A stretch of 64,000 bases of DNA from Sphingomonas sp. YR710 (lineage in GTDB: Bacteria; Pseudomonadota; Alphaproteobacteria; Sphingomonadales; Sphingomonadaceae), in contig NZ_FMZJ01000022.1 of assembly GCF_900101455.1 (NCBI RefSeq), forward strand, positions 1-64,000. The letters run 5' to 3'. The notes under the pieces were generated by a model. It ran no database searches. It worked only from the letters and a program-made list of their open reading frames with translations, and was not told where the DNA came from. Made by a program: the position numbers and the translations under genes. Shown here piece by piece: positions 1 through 8,553 of the stretch; within the stretch, counting starts at the first letter, position 1; each line of letters begins with the position of its first letter.

Positions 1-137
1 AGGATCATGACAAACCCGAAAAGCAATATGCCGATGCCGGCCTCGATGCCGAAACGATCGTCGCCACCGTATTGGCGGCGTTAAGGAAGAACAGCCTAAA
101 CCTGTCTGACGGAACCACGGGTAGCCTGCATTTGTGA
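1..137 (+). CDS. dxs: 1-deoxy-D-xylulose-5-phosphate synthase, C-terminal end (partial)
   Basis: The window opens inside a reading frame whose codons begin at base 3 and whose stop is TGA at 135-137. The 44 visible residues start DHDKPEKQYADAGLDAET, continue through an IVATVLAAL helix and end in a polar tail. A similar acidic/His stretch followed by an 'AGLDA' helix closes alphaproteobacterial Dxs. Dxs condenses pyruvate with glyceraldehyde-3-phosphate in the first step of the MEP pathway. It sits upstream of hopanoid genes in several hopanoid producers, which fits ispH and the hpn genes that follow. The TGA overlaps the GTG start of the next gene in a GTGA junction, so the two are probably translationally coupled. 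The identification rests only on the C-terminal tail and on context. Confidence 0.62.
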   Translation, partial: DHDKPEKQYADAGLDAETIVATVLAALRKNSLNLSDGTTGSLHL

Positions 138-553
138 AGACACTGATATTGCTGAGCCTTGCGCCGCTGCTGTGCTGCGCGGCCGCGCCTTATGGATCGA
201 TCGAGATTGCCGTCGACAGCGTTCGATCCGCGCGCGGCACGGTGCATGTCGATATCTGCACGCGCACCACCTTCCTCAAGGACTGCCCTTATTCGGGTGA
301 TGCCCCGGCACACAATGGCACGACGATCGTCGTCGTGCCCAACGTCCCGCCCGGGCGCTACGCGGCGCAGGCCTTTCACGACAGGAATGGCAATGGCCAG
401 GTCGATCGCGGGCTGTTCGGCATTCCAAAAGAGGGCGTGGGATTCTCGAACAACGCGCTAAAAATGTCCGAACCCAAATTCGATGCGGCAGCTTTCGACC
501 ATGATGGCCATGACCAAAAAATTGCGTTCCAATTAAAATACTTCTTCGGCTAA
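134..553 (+). CDS. DUF2141 family secreted protein
   Basis: This 139-residue protein has an N-terminal hydrophobic signal sequence (MKTLILLSLAPLLCCAAA), so it is exported. Two adjacent Cys residues at the cleavage region make a lipoprotein possible but unproven. The body carries features typical of DUF2141: a PPGRYAAQAFHDRNGNG segment followed by a 'GIPKEGVGFSNNA' stretch. The biochemical role of the family is unknown. The start is the GTG at 134, which overlaps the stop of the dxs-like gene by four bases and implies coupled translation. DUF2141 genes often accompany hopanoid or isoprenoid genes in sphingomonads, but nothing here reveals a function in hopanoid metabolism. Confidence 0.85.
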   Translation: MKTLILLSLAPLLCCAAAPYGSIEIAVDSVRSARGTVHVDICTRTTFLKDCPYSGDAPAHNGTTIVVVPNVPPGRYAAQAFHDRNGNGQVDRGLFGIPKEGVGFSNNALKMSEPKFDAAAFDHDGHDQKIAFQLKYFFG

Positions 554-590
554 GCTCATATCGATGATGAACGTCATGCATTCTAAAACC

Positions 591-677
591 GTGACCCTGA
601 ACTTGTTTCAGGGTCCACCCCGCCACGGGCCGAGCGACTTGGGGCTTGGTGGATGCTGAAACAAGTTCAGCATGACG
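591..677. repeat. Palindromic repeat (CTGAACTTGTTTCAG type)
   Basis: The gap between the DUF2141 gene and hpnN holds two hairpin-forming halves. The first reads ACCCTGAACTTGTTTCAGGGT; the second, about 50 bases on, reads TGCTGAAACAAGTTCAGCA. The two halves also pair with each other, since CTGAACTTGTTTCAG is the reverse complement of CTGAAACAAGTTCAG, and their outer flanks GGTCCACC and GGTGGA extend the pairing. This is the layout of an intergenic REP-like element. A transcript could fold here and attenuate read-through into hpnN, but no T-tract follows, so I call it a repeat and not a terminator. Confidence 0.7.
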
Positions 678-726
678 AATGTGGGAATGCCCCGCGCAAT
701 CGCGCTGAAAGCCTCGTGCCGGGCGA

Positions 727-3336
727 ATGGCGCTCATGACCCTCGCCCACCTTCCCGCGCGGATCGCCGCCCTCGCCTGCCGGCGCCCGTGGCAGGTGCT
801 CGCGGCCGCCGGCCTTGTCACCGCTCTGGCACTCTTCTTCGTCGCGACCCATTTCGCGATGACCACCAACGCTGACGACCTTATCTCGCCCGATGTTGCG
901 TGGCGGGCGAATGAGCGGAAGATCGACGCCGCCTTCCCGCAATATGGCGATACGATCGTCGTGGTGATCGACGGCAAGACCGCCGAACTCGCCGAACATG
1001 CCGCTGCTGTGCTCACCCGATCGATGCAGGCCGATCACACGCATTTCCGCAGCGTCGCCCGCCCCGACGGCGGCGACTATTTCGCGCGCGAAGGCCTGCT
1101 GTTCGATTCCGAGGCCGAAGTATCGGCGGCGACCGCGCGGATGATCGCCGGCCAGCCCTTTCTCGGCCCTCTCGCCAGCGACCCCAGCCTGCGCGGCATA
1201 TCCACGACCCTGGCCTTCATGATGCAAGGCGTAGTGCGCGGCGATGCCACGCTGGCGCAGGTCGATCGGCCGATAGCCGCGCTGGCGGACGCGCTTGAGA
1301 CGAGGCAGGCCGGCCGCCCCGCTTATTTCTCATGGGCCACCCTGTTTGGTGATCAGAAAGCAGTGACGCAGGCGCCGCTGCGCCGGCTCATTCTCGCGCG
1401 CCCGGTGCTCGATTTCGAATCGCTGATGCCGGGTGCAGCGGCGAGCGACGCCATTCGCGAGCAGGCCCGCAAGCTCGGGATCGGCGATGGCGTCGATATT
1501 CGCCTGACCGGATCGGTGCCGCTGTCTGACGAGGAGTTCGCCTCGCTCGCCGACAAGGCCTGGCTGGTGGGCACGGCGATGCTCGCGGCGATGCTGGGCG
1601 TGCTGTGGCTCGCCACGCGATCGATGTGCATCCTGATCGCGATCATGACGACCACCATGGCCGGCCTGATCGCCACCATGGCGATCGGCCTGGCCGCCGT
1701 CGGCCGGTTCAACCTGATATCGGTGGCCTTCATCCCGCTCTTCGTCGGCCTGGGTATCGATTTCGGTATCCAGATCGGCGTGCGTTTCCAGGCCGAACGG
1801 CGCGGCGGGCGGGGCTTTGCCGATGCAATCGACACCGCCGTCACCGCGCTCGGGCCGTCGCTGCTGCTCGCGGCCGGTGCCGTCTGCCTCGGTTTCCTTG
1901 CCTTCCTGCCAACCGCTTATGTCGGCGTTTCCGAACTGGGGATCATCGCCGGACTCGGCATGATCATCGCCTTGCTGTTCAGCCTGATCCTGCTCCCGGC
2001 GCTGCTGATGCTGCTCCGCCCGCCCGCTCCGCCTGCAGCGGAAGCCTCACGCTTTCTCGCCAGGATGGATGCGTTCGTGATCGCCCGGCGCCGCTTGGTG
2101 CTCCGTTGGTTCGCTATCTCGATGGTCGCCAGCATCGCGCTGCTGCCGCTGGTCCGTTTCGATTTCAATCCGCTGCACCTGCGCGACCCCAAGGGCGAGG
2201 CGATGGCGGCCCTGAGCGATCTGATGCGCGATCCCGATCGCAACCCCAACAGCATCGACATATTGGTACCGAATCTCGCCGCCGCACGGCAACTGTCCGC
2301 GCGGCTGGGCGCGCTGCCCGAGGTGGGCCGCGTTCTGACGATCGAGAGTTTCCTGCCCACCGCGCAGCCCCCCAAATTGGCGGCGATCGCCGACGCGCGG
2401 ATGCTGCTCGATCTGACGCTCGACCCGATCGCTCCGCTCCCGCCGCCCAGCGATGACGAAACCGTGGCGGCGCTGCGACAAGCGGCAGTCGATCTCGACG
2501 CTGCGGCGGCAAAATCCGCAGGGCTGCCGGCAGACCATGCCCGCCGGCTTGCGCGCGCGTTCCGGACTCTCGCGACAGCGCCCCTGGGCCAGCGCCGCCG
2601 CGCCGAAGCAATGCTGACGCTTCCGCTCCAGACGATGCTCGGCCAGATGCGGGCGTCGCTGGATGCGCAACCGGTTACCCTCGCGGATATCCCGCCCGAA
2701 ATTGCCGGCGACTGGCGTACAGAGGACGGCCGCTTCCGCGTCCAGGTGCTGCCGCGCAACGACGGCGGCGATAACGCGACGCTGTCGCGCTTCACCGCAG
2801 CGGTGCGTGCCATCGTGCCCGACGCCGCCGGCGTCGCCGTATCGACGCAGGAGGCCGCCCACACCGTCGCGATCGCCTTCGTCGAGGCGGGTGTGCTGGC
2901 GTTGATCGTCGTGACCCTCCTGTTGCTGGCGGTCCTGCGGGATTTACGGGAAGTCGCGTTCACCTTGGCGCCGGTGGTGCTGTCCGGCTTTCTCACCCTC
3001 GCCACCTGCGTGCTGATCGGTCAGCCGATCAACTTCGCCAACATCATCGCCTTTCCGCTGCTGCTGGGCGTGGGAACCGCGTTTCACATCTATTTTGTGA
3101 TGGCGTGGCGCGGCGGCGCGACCGATCTTCTGCAATCGAGCCTTGCCCATGCCATCTTCTTCTCGGCGCTGGCGACCGGCATGGCGTTCGGCAGCCTGTG
3201 GCTGTCCAGCCATCCGGGAACCGCGAGCATGGGCAAGATCCTGATGATTTCGCTGGCCTGGACCTTGGTCTGCGCGCTGATTTTCGAACCCGCTCTGCTC
3301 GGCCCCGCCCGCAAGCCACGTGATGCTCATCACTGA
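727..3336 (+). CDS. hpnN: Hopanoid-associated RND transporter HpnN
   Basis: This 869-residue protein has the MMPL/RND duplicated layout. One N-terminal membrane helix (about residues 20-40) is followed by a large periplasmic domain and a five-helix bundle (about 275-430). A second isolated helix, a second periplasmic domain and a second bundle (about 715-860) follow. The GLGIDFGIQIGVRF and GVGTAFHIYFVMAW segments match the repeated central helix of RND proteins. HpnN proteins move hopanoids from the inner to the outer membrane. The position between a dxs/DUF2141 pair and ispH-hpnH supports HpnN over a generic RND pump. The first in-frame ATG (727) is used; a second ATG at 736 is equally possible. 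Confidence 0.93.
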   Translation: MALMTLAHLPARIAALACRRPWQVLAAAGLVTALALFFVATHFAMTTNADDLISPDVAWRANERKIDAAFPQYGDTIVVVIDGKTAELAEHAAAVLTRSMQADHTHFRSVARPDGGDYFAREGLLFDSEAEVSAATARMIAGQPFLGPLASDPSLRGISTTLAFMMQGVVRGDATLAQVDRPIAALADALETRQAGRPAYFSWATLFGDQKAVTQAPLRRLILARPVLDFESLMPGAAASDAIREQARKLGIGDGVDIRLTGSVPLSDEEFASLADKAWLVGTAMLAAMLGVLWLATRSMCILIAIMTTTMAGLIATMAIGLAAVGRFNLISVAFIPLFVGLGIDFGIQIGVRFQAERRGGRGFADAIDTAVTALGPSLLLAAGAVCLGFLAFLPTAYVGVSELGIIAGLGMIIALLFSLILLPALLMLLRPPAPPAAEASRFLARMDAFVIARRRLVLRWFAISMVASIALLPLVRFDFNPLHLRDPKGEAMAALSDLMRDPDRNPNSIDILVPNLAAARQLSARLGALPEVGRVLTIESFLPTAQPPKLAAIADARMLLDLTLDPIAPLPPPSDDETVAALRQAAVDLDAAAAKSAGLPADHARRLARAFRTLATAPLGQRRRAEAMLTLPLQTMLGQMRASLDAQPVTLADIPPEIAGDWRTEDGRFRVQVLPRNDGGDNATLSRFTAAVRAIVPDAAGVAVSTQEAAHTVAIAFVEAGVLALIVVTLLLLAVLRDLREVAFTLAPVVLSGFLTLATCVLIGQPINFANIIAFPLLLGVGTAFHIYFVMAWRGGATDLLQSSLAHAIFFSALATGMAFGSLWLSSHPGTASMGKILMISLAWTLVCALIFEPALLGPARKPRDAHH

Positions 3337-3435
3337 TTCAGCGCGATTGTTGGCATGGCGACACGGCCCGTCGGAAAAAGTGCGCCGCAGCAGAAAATTT
3401 CGGCTTTTACCTGTTGAGTTTGGCTAACATTGGTT

Positions 3436-4434
3436 ATGTCGGGTTCGGCGGTCGTTTCGGAGACAGTGGTGGTAAAAGTCATTCTTGCCCAGCCCCGTGG
3501 CTTTTGCGCCGGTGTCGTCCGGGCCATCGAGATTGTCGATCAGGCGCTCGATCGGGTCGGCGCGCCCGTCTATGTGCGTCACGAAATCGTGCATAACCGC
3601 CATGTCGTCGATACGCTGAAAGCGAAGGGCGCGATCTTCGTCGAGGAACTCGATGAGATCCCCGATGGTGCGGTGACGGTGTTCAGCGCGCATGGCGTAG
3701 CCCGCGATGTCGAGGAACATGCCCGCAACCGGGCGCTGCCGGTCCTCGACGCCACCTGCCCCCTGGTCAACAAGGTCCATGTCCAGGGCCGCCGCTACGC
3801 CGCTGCCGGGCGCACCCTCATTCTGATCGGTCATGCCGGTCACCCCGAGGTCGTCGGCACCCTGGGTCAGATCGATACCGTGGTGCACCTCGTCGGCTCG
3901 GTCGAGGATGTCGCTGCGCTCGATCTGCCCGCCGGCGAGCCCATCGCCTATATCACCCAGACCACGTTGTCAGTTGACGACACACGATCGGTGATCGCGG
4001 CGCTCAAGACACGCTTCAGCGACGTCACCGGCCCCGACACCGCCGATATCTGCTACGCGACCCAGAACCGGCAGACCGCCGTCCGCCAATTGTGCGATGT
4101 GGCCGATCTGCTGCTGGTCGTCGGATCGACTAACAGTTCGAATTCGAACCGGCTGCGCGAGATCGGCGTCGAGGCCGGCAAGCCGAGCTATTTGCTGCCT
4201 GATGGATCGGCCTTCGATCCGGCGTGGCTCGACGGCGTCGAGACGGTCGGTCTGACCGCTGGCGCATCCGCACCCGAAGAACTGGTGCAAAGCGTGATCG
4301 CCGCGATCGAACGTTTCACGCCCGTCACCGTCGAAACGCTTGACGGCATCGAGGAGAAGGTCGAATTCCGCCTTCCCCCTGCTCTCAAACGTCTTACCCG
4401 AAATGCGCCGATGGCGCAGGAGATCCGCATATGA
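3436..4434 (+). CDS. ispH: 4-hydroxy-3-methylbut-2-enyl diphosphate reductase
   Basis: IspH is the [4Fe-4S] enzyme that makes IPP and DMAPP in the last MEP-pathway step. The protein shows the three cluster cysteines in their usual contexts: QPRGFCAGV near the N-terminus, [11 protein letters not shown] about 100 residues in, and [10 protein letters not shown] near residue 200. The substrate-binding TNSSNSNRL motif is also present. Its length of about 332 residues is normal. The start is uncertain: TTG 3430, ATG 3436 or a GTG just before [11 protein letters not shown] chose the ATG. The gene's last bases overlap the hpnH start (ATGA at 4431-4434), which ties precursor supply to hopanoid side-chain synthesis. 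Confidence 0.96.
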   Translation: MSGSAVVSETVVVKVILAQPRGFCAGVVRAIEIVDQALDRVGAPVYVRHEIVHNRHVVDTLKAKGAIFVEELDEIPDGAVTVFSAHGVARDVEEHARNRALPVLDATCPLVNKVHVQGRRYAAAGRTLILIGHAGHPEVVGTLGQIDTVVHLVGSVEDVAALDLPAGEPIAYITQTTLSVDDTRSVIAALKTRFSDVTGPDTADICYATQNRQTAVRQLCDVADLLLVVGSTNSSNSNRLREIGVEAGKPSYLLPDGSAFDPAWLDGVETVGLTAGASAPEELVQSVIAAIERFTPVTVETLDGIEEKVEFRLPPALKRLTRNAPMAQEIRI

Positions 4435-5588
4435 GCATGCCCCTTCCGATCGGTCAGGCCGCCCGCCTCGGCGCCTATGTCGTCGGCAAGCATCTGCGCG
4501 GGGTGAAGCGCTACCCGCTCGTGCTGATGCTCGAGCCGCTGCTCCGTTGCAATCTGGCGTGCAAGGGCTGCGGCAAGATCGATTATCCCGACGAGATCCT
4601 GAACCAGCGGCTGAGCTACGAACAGTGCATGGAGGCGATCGACGAATGCGGCGCCCCGGCAGTGTCGATCGCCGGCGGCGAACCCCTGCTCCATCGCGAC
4701 ATGCCGAAGATCGTCCAGGGCTATATCGCGAAGAAGAAGTTCGTGATTCTGTGCACAAACGCCTTGCTGCTCAAGAAGAAGATCGACGATTACAAGCCCT
4801 CGCCCTTCTTCACCTGGTCGATCCACCTCGATGGCGATCAGGTGATGCACGACAAGGCGGTGTGCCAGGACGGTGTGTTCGAAGTGGCGCGCGATGCGAT
4901 CCTGCTCGCCAAGTCGAAGGGCTTCCGCACCCAGATCAACTGCACCGTGTTCGACGGAGCCGATCCCGTCCGGCTCGCGGCCTTTTTCGACGAAATGAAG
5001 GCGATCGGGCTCGATGGCATCACCATCTCGCCCGGCTACGCCTATGAGCGCGCGCCCGATCAGCAGCATTTCCTGAACCGCGAAAAGACCCGTCAGCTGT
5101 TCCGCGACGTGTTCAAGCAGGGCAAGGGCGGCAAGAGCTGGACCTTCACCAATTCGCCATTGTTCCTCGATTTCCTGGCCGGCAACCAGACCTATGAATG
5201 CACGCCTTGGTCGATGCCTTTGCGCACAGTCTTCGGCTGGCAGAAGCCCTGCTATCTGCTTGGCGAAGGCTATGCGAAGACCTTCAAGGAGATGATGGAG
5301 GAAACCGACTGGGACGATTATGGCGTCGGAAAATATGAAAAATGCGCCGACTGCATGGTTCATTGCGGCTTCGAAGGCACGGCCACGGCAGACTCGATCC
5401 GCCATCCGCTGAAGGTCATGAAGGCCTTCATGAAGGGCGTGCGCACCGATGGCCCGATGGCGCCCGACATCGATCTGTCGAAGCAGCGCCCGGCCCGCGA
5501 AACCTTCTCGACTCATGTCGAGCGCGAGCTAGCCGCGATCCGCCAATCCAACCCCGCCGCGCGCAAGCACATCGCAGGCAGCAAGTAA
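4431..5588 (+). CDS. hpnH: Adenosylhopane synthase HpnH (radical SAM)
   Basis: HpnH joins the 5'-deoxyadenosyl group to diploptene, the first step of C35 hopanoid side-chain formation. This 385-residue protein has the radical-SAM cluster motif CNLACKGC near residue 40 (CxxxCxxC), followed by the [12 protein letters not shown]-binding segment. A C-terminal Cys-containing region ([13 protein letters not shown]) is typical of the HpnH subgroup. It overlaps ispH by four bases at its start. At its 3' end it overlaps the convergent hpnG gene by about 60 bases. HpnH and HpnG are consecutive enzymes, so the facing arrangement is notable. Confidence 0.96.
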   Translation: MSMPLPIGQAARLGAYVVGKHLRGVKRYPLVLMLEPLLRCNLACKGCGKIDYPDEILNQRLSYEQCMEAIDECGAPAVSIAGGEPLLHRDMPKIVQGYIAKKKFVILCTNALLLKKKIDDYKPSPFFTWSIHLDGDQVMHDKAVCQDGVFEVARDAILLAKSKGFRTQINCTVFDGADPVRLAAFFDEMKAIGLDGITISPGYAYERAPDQQHFLNREKTRQLFRDVFKQGKGGKSWTFTNSPLFLDFLAGNQTYECTPWSMPLRTVFGWQKPCYLLGEGYAKTFKEMMEETDWDDYGVGKYEKCADCMVHCGFEGTATADSIRHPLKVMKAFMKGVRTDGPMAPDIDLSKQRPARETFSTHVERELAAIRQSNPAARKHIAGSK

Positions 5589-6287
5589 CGACCGCATCGC
5601 CCGATCCGTATCGCGCGCGGTACGGATCAGCGCGGGCAGTTGCGCGGGCTTCCGGAGCAACGCCGCCAGCACCGGCAGGATCGCCATGCTGCCATCCGCT
5701 TTCAGGCCGCAGGTGACGGCGGGCGGCAGGTCCTGATCGGCGCGATCGGATATCACGCGGATGAAGGCGAACGGCAGGCCATGCTCCTGCGCAACCTGTG
5801 CGGCGACGTGCGATTCCATGTCGATGATGAGCGGTAGGGTGCCGCCACACGCTTCGTAGAGCCGGGCTTTGGCCGCGGCGGTGATGACCATCGCATCGCT
5901 GCCGCATGCGACTCCTCGGCGTGCACCGGGCAGAACCGTCAAAAGTTCCTCCCCGAGCTTGTCTCGGGGAGGGGGACCGCCGCAGGCGGTGGAGGGGCCT
6001 GCGAAACCTCCGAAGGTCGCGCGTTCCCCTCCACCACCCTGCGGGTGGTCCCCCTCCCCGTTCCGGGGAGGAATTAACACCCGATCACCGACCACAATAT
6101 CCCCGACCCGCAGCTCCGGGCTCAACGCCCCCGCTATCCCGATACTGACGATCGCGCTCGCCCGCGCCGCCTGCGCCGTCAGCAATCCGCGCAGCCGCCC
6201 CGCATCACCGCCGCTGATCACCGGCACCAGCCCCGCGCGCGCGATAATCCGCGCCTCGCGGCGCATGCCTGTGGCCGCGAGGATCAT
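5529..6287 (-). CDS. hpnG: HpnG, adenosylhopane nucleosidase, with in-frame repeat insertion
   Basis: HpnG is a nucleoside-phosphorylase-like enzyme that removes adenine from adenosylhopane. The 252-residue protein begins MILAATGMRREARI, has the SIGIAGALSPELRVGDIV glycine-rich segment, and keeps the IIDMES nucleoside-binding motif near residue 156. Residues of roughly 72-116 are foreign. They are rich in Gly, Pro and Glu and are encoded by a palindromic repeat element (5946-6073) that is read through in frame. Without the insert the protein would be about 208 residues, close to what I expect for HpnG. The reading frame is intact, so the gene may still work. The start is the ATG at 6287, because the frame upstream lacks family similarity. 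The stop lies inside the 3' end of hpnH. Confidence 0.88.
   Translation of the reverse strand: MILAATGMRREARIIARAGLVPVISGGDAGRLRGLLTAQAARASAIVSIGIAGALSPELRVGDIVVGDRVLIPPRNGEGDHPQGGGGERATFGGFAGPSTACGGPPPRDKLGEELLTVLPGARRGVACGSDAMVITAAAKARLYEACGGTLPLIIDMESHVAAQVAQEHGLPFAFIRVISDRADQDLPPAVTCGLKADGSMAILPVLAALLRKPAQLPALIRTARDTDRAMRSLLAACDVLARGGVGLADRG
5946..6073. repeat. G/C-rich dyad repeat, copy 1 (inside hpnG)
   Basis: The element opens TTCCTCCCCGAGCTTGTCTC and closes with CGTTCCGGGGAGGAA. The outer arms are complementary, and inner arms (GGCGGTGGAGGGG against CCCCTCCACC) nest within them, giving a long branched stem. A second copy of the same subfamily lies at 32345-32473 between genes. This copy interrupts the hpnG coding frame without stopping it. 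Confidence 0.85.
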
Positions 6288-6366
6288 GACATCCCTCTCG
6301 TGACCCCGAATGCATTTCCGTTGGCGCCAAGATAGCCGGCGAGTTGCCGATTGTCGCACCGTTTCA

Positions 6367-6530
6367 ATCCTCCCCCGCCAGGGGGAGGTGGCAGCGCAAA
6401 GCGCTGACGGAGGGGGCGGATGGCGGTGTCTTTCGACGGGCAAGCGACCGGCGGATCTGCACACGACAGGTGACCGCCATCCGCCCCTTCCGGCGCCTTC
6501 GGCGCCACCTCCCCCTGGCGGGGGAGGATC
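6367..6530. repeat. G/C-rich dyad repeat, copy 2 (between hpnG and shc)
   Basis: This element fills most of the roughly 300-base gap between shc and hpnG. Its arms are CCTCCCCCGCCAGGGGGAGG on the left and ACCTCCCCCTGGCGGGGGAGG on the right, each also self-complementary. The left half continues GTGGCAGCGCAAAGCGCTGA, which is shared almost base for base with the copy at 24871. The rest of the gap (6288-6366 and 6531-6585) shows no gene. The element could form a strong RNA fold separating shc from hpnG in the transcript. Confidence 0.88.
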
Positions 6531-6585
6531 GAAAGGGCGCAGTGACCCGCTGAACCAGCCCTACGCCGATTTGACCTGCCTCTCC

Positions 6586-8553
6586 TCACATCCCGTAGGC
6601 GACCTTGCCGCCATTGCTCCGCCTGAGGTTGCGGTAGCGCGCCAGCGCCCACAGCGGGAAGAACTTCGGATAGCCATGATAGCGCAGGTAGAATACGCGC
6701 GGAAAACCGCCGCCCGTATAATATTCCTGCGGCCAGAGCCCTTCGCCCTGCTGGTTCGCCACCAGCCAGCCGATCCCGCGTTCGACCGCGCGGGAATCGA
6801 CCTCGCCCGCGGCCATCAGGCCGATCAATGCCCACGCCGTCTGCGATGCCGTCGATGGCGACGATCGGTAGCCGGCATAATCCAGCTCGTAGCTGTCACA
6901 ATCCTCGCCCCAGCCACCATCTTCATTCTGTATCCGCGTGAGCCAGTCGACCGCCTTGCGCACCACCGGGCCATCCGATGGTACACCGGCCGCGTTCAGC
7001 GCGCACAAGGCCGACCAGGTACCATAGATATAGTTCACACCCCAGCGACCGAACCAGCTCCCGTCGGCTTCCTGCTCCTTCTCGAGATAGGCCAAAGCCG
7101 CTTTCATCCGCGGACTATCCCGCTCGCCCAGTTGTGCGAGCATCGAGACGCAGCGCGCCGATACGTCGACGGTCGGCGGATCGAGCAAGGCGCCATGATC
7201 GGCGAAGGGGAGATTGTTCAGATAATCATAGCTGTTATCGGCATCGAACGCGCCCCAGCCGCCATTGCGGCTCTGCATGCCGACCGTCCACTCGACGCCG
7301 CGATCGATCGGCATGTCATAGGATCCGGCCGGATCGGCAAGCTTGCGCGCGCGGTCCATCGCCATCACCACAACGGCGGTATCGTCGAGATCGGGATAGT
7401 GTGCATTATTATACTGGAATGCCCATCCACCGGGTCGGACATCGGGCCGGACATCGGCCCAGTCACCCTTGATGTCGAGCACCTGCAGCGGCTTGAGCCA
7501 CGCCAGAGCGGCCGCCACGCGTCGCTCGGCGTCGGCACCGCCCGCCTCCAGCATCGCATGCGCGGCGAGAGCAGTATCCCACACCGGCGACACGCAAGGC
7601 TGGCAATAGACCTCGTCGTCTTTATCCTCGGGATCGAGCACCAGCAGATTTTCGACCGATTTGCGCGCGATCGCCCGATCCGGATGGTCGTGCGGGTAAC
7701 CGAGCACATCGTACATCATCACGCTGTTGGCCATCGCCGGATAGATGGCGCCGAGCCCATCCTCGCCGTTCAGCCGTTCGGTAACCCAGTCGGCGCACCA
7801 GCGGATTGATCGCTCGCGCGTCGCCTTCGGCCATAAGGGACGTACCGCCTTCAGCACGACATCGAGCGTGTTGAAACCCTTCGTCCAGATCCATTTGGTC
7901 GCCGATGCCCTGGTCCTCGTCGGCAGCACCTTGCGCGGACCGAACAGCTCATCGACGCGGATACCCCGCGGGTTTCGCGCGATCGGCCGCAGAGTCATCA
8001 GGACGAGCAGCGGCACCACCACGGTGCGCGCCCAATAGGACATTTTCGACAAATGGATCGGGAACCAGCGCGGCATCAGCACCAGCTCGACCGGCATCTC
8101 CGGCACGGCTTCCCACGGCCCCGCGCCATAGAGCGCCAGCTGGATGCGCGTGAAGACGTTGCAGGCCGCCGCGCCGCCCACCGCCAGCACCGCGTCGCGC
8201 GCCCGTGCCATATGCGGGGCGTCGATATCGTCGCCGATCATCTTGAGCGCGAAATAGGCCTTCACGGTGGCACTGACGTCGAACGCGCCGCCGTAAAACA
8301 GCCCCCACCCGCCATGATCGCCCTGAATTCGGCGCAGATACCGGCCGATCCGCGCTTCGAGATCGCGATCTTCGGCTTCGCCCAGATAATGACGCAGCAG
8401 GACATATTCGGCGGGAATCGTCGCATCCGCCTCCAGTTCGAACACCCAATGGCCGTCCGGGCGCTGCACGGCGGCCAGGGCCGCCCGCGCACGGTCCACC
8501 GCATCTTCGACCGCGCTCAGCGAAGGAACCGCCGTCACCTCAACGTCCAGCAT
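6586..8553 (-). CDS. shc: Squalene-hopene cyclase
   Basis: Shc (HpnF) cyclises squalene to hopene and diplopterol at the inner membrane. The 655-residue protein shows the catalytic DLDDT (DxDD) motif near residue 387 and a series of QW repeats: IQGDHGGWGLFYGG, MQSRNGGWGAFDADN, EQEADGSWFGRWG and IQNEDGGWGEDCDS. A C-terminal YLRYHGYPKFFPLWALARY segment is characteristic of the family. The likely start is ATG at 8553 (MLDVEVTAV), overlapping the end of hpnE by 14 bases; a further ATG exists at 8577. It is the sixth gene of the hpnA-to-hpnG operon, and a long repeat separates it from hpnG. Confidence 0.97.
   Translation of the reverse strand: MLDVEVTAVPSLSAVEDAVDRARAALAAVQRPDGHWVFELEADATIPAEYVLLRHYLGEAEDRDLEARIGRYLRRIQGDHGGWGLFYGGAFDVSATVKAYFALKMIGDDIDAPHMARARDAVLAVGGAAACNVFTRIQLALYGAGPWEAVPEMPVELVLMPRWFPIHLSKMSYWARTVVVPLLVLMTLRPIARNPRGIRVDELFGPRKVLPTRTRASATKWIWTKGFNTLDVVLKAVRPLWPKATRERSIRWCADWVTERLNGEDGLGAIYPAMANSVMMYDVLGYPHDHPDRAIARKSVENLLVLDPEDKDDEVYCQPCVSPVWDTALAAHAMLEAGGADAERRVAAALAWLKPLQVLDIKGDWADVRPDVRPGGWAFQYNNAHYPDLDDTAVVVMAMDRARKLADPAGSYDMPIDRGVEWTVGMQSRNGGWGAFDADNSYDYLNNLPFADHGALLDPPTVDVSARCVSMLAQLGERDSPRMKAALAYLEKEQEADGSWFGRWGVNYIYGTWSALCALNAAGVPSDGPVVRKAVDWLTRIQNEDGGWGEDCDSYELDYAGYRSSPSTASQTAWALIGLMAAGEVDSRAVERGIGWLVANQQGEGLWPQEYYTGGGFPRVFYLRYHGYPKFFPLWALARYRNLRRSNGGKVAYGM

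Noticed and set aside
6310-7809. A 499-residue plus-strand frame across shc
   Set aside because: It is antisense to the cyclase and begins in a palindromic repeat.
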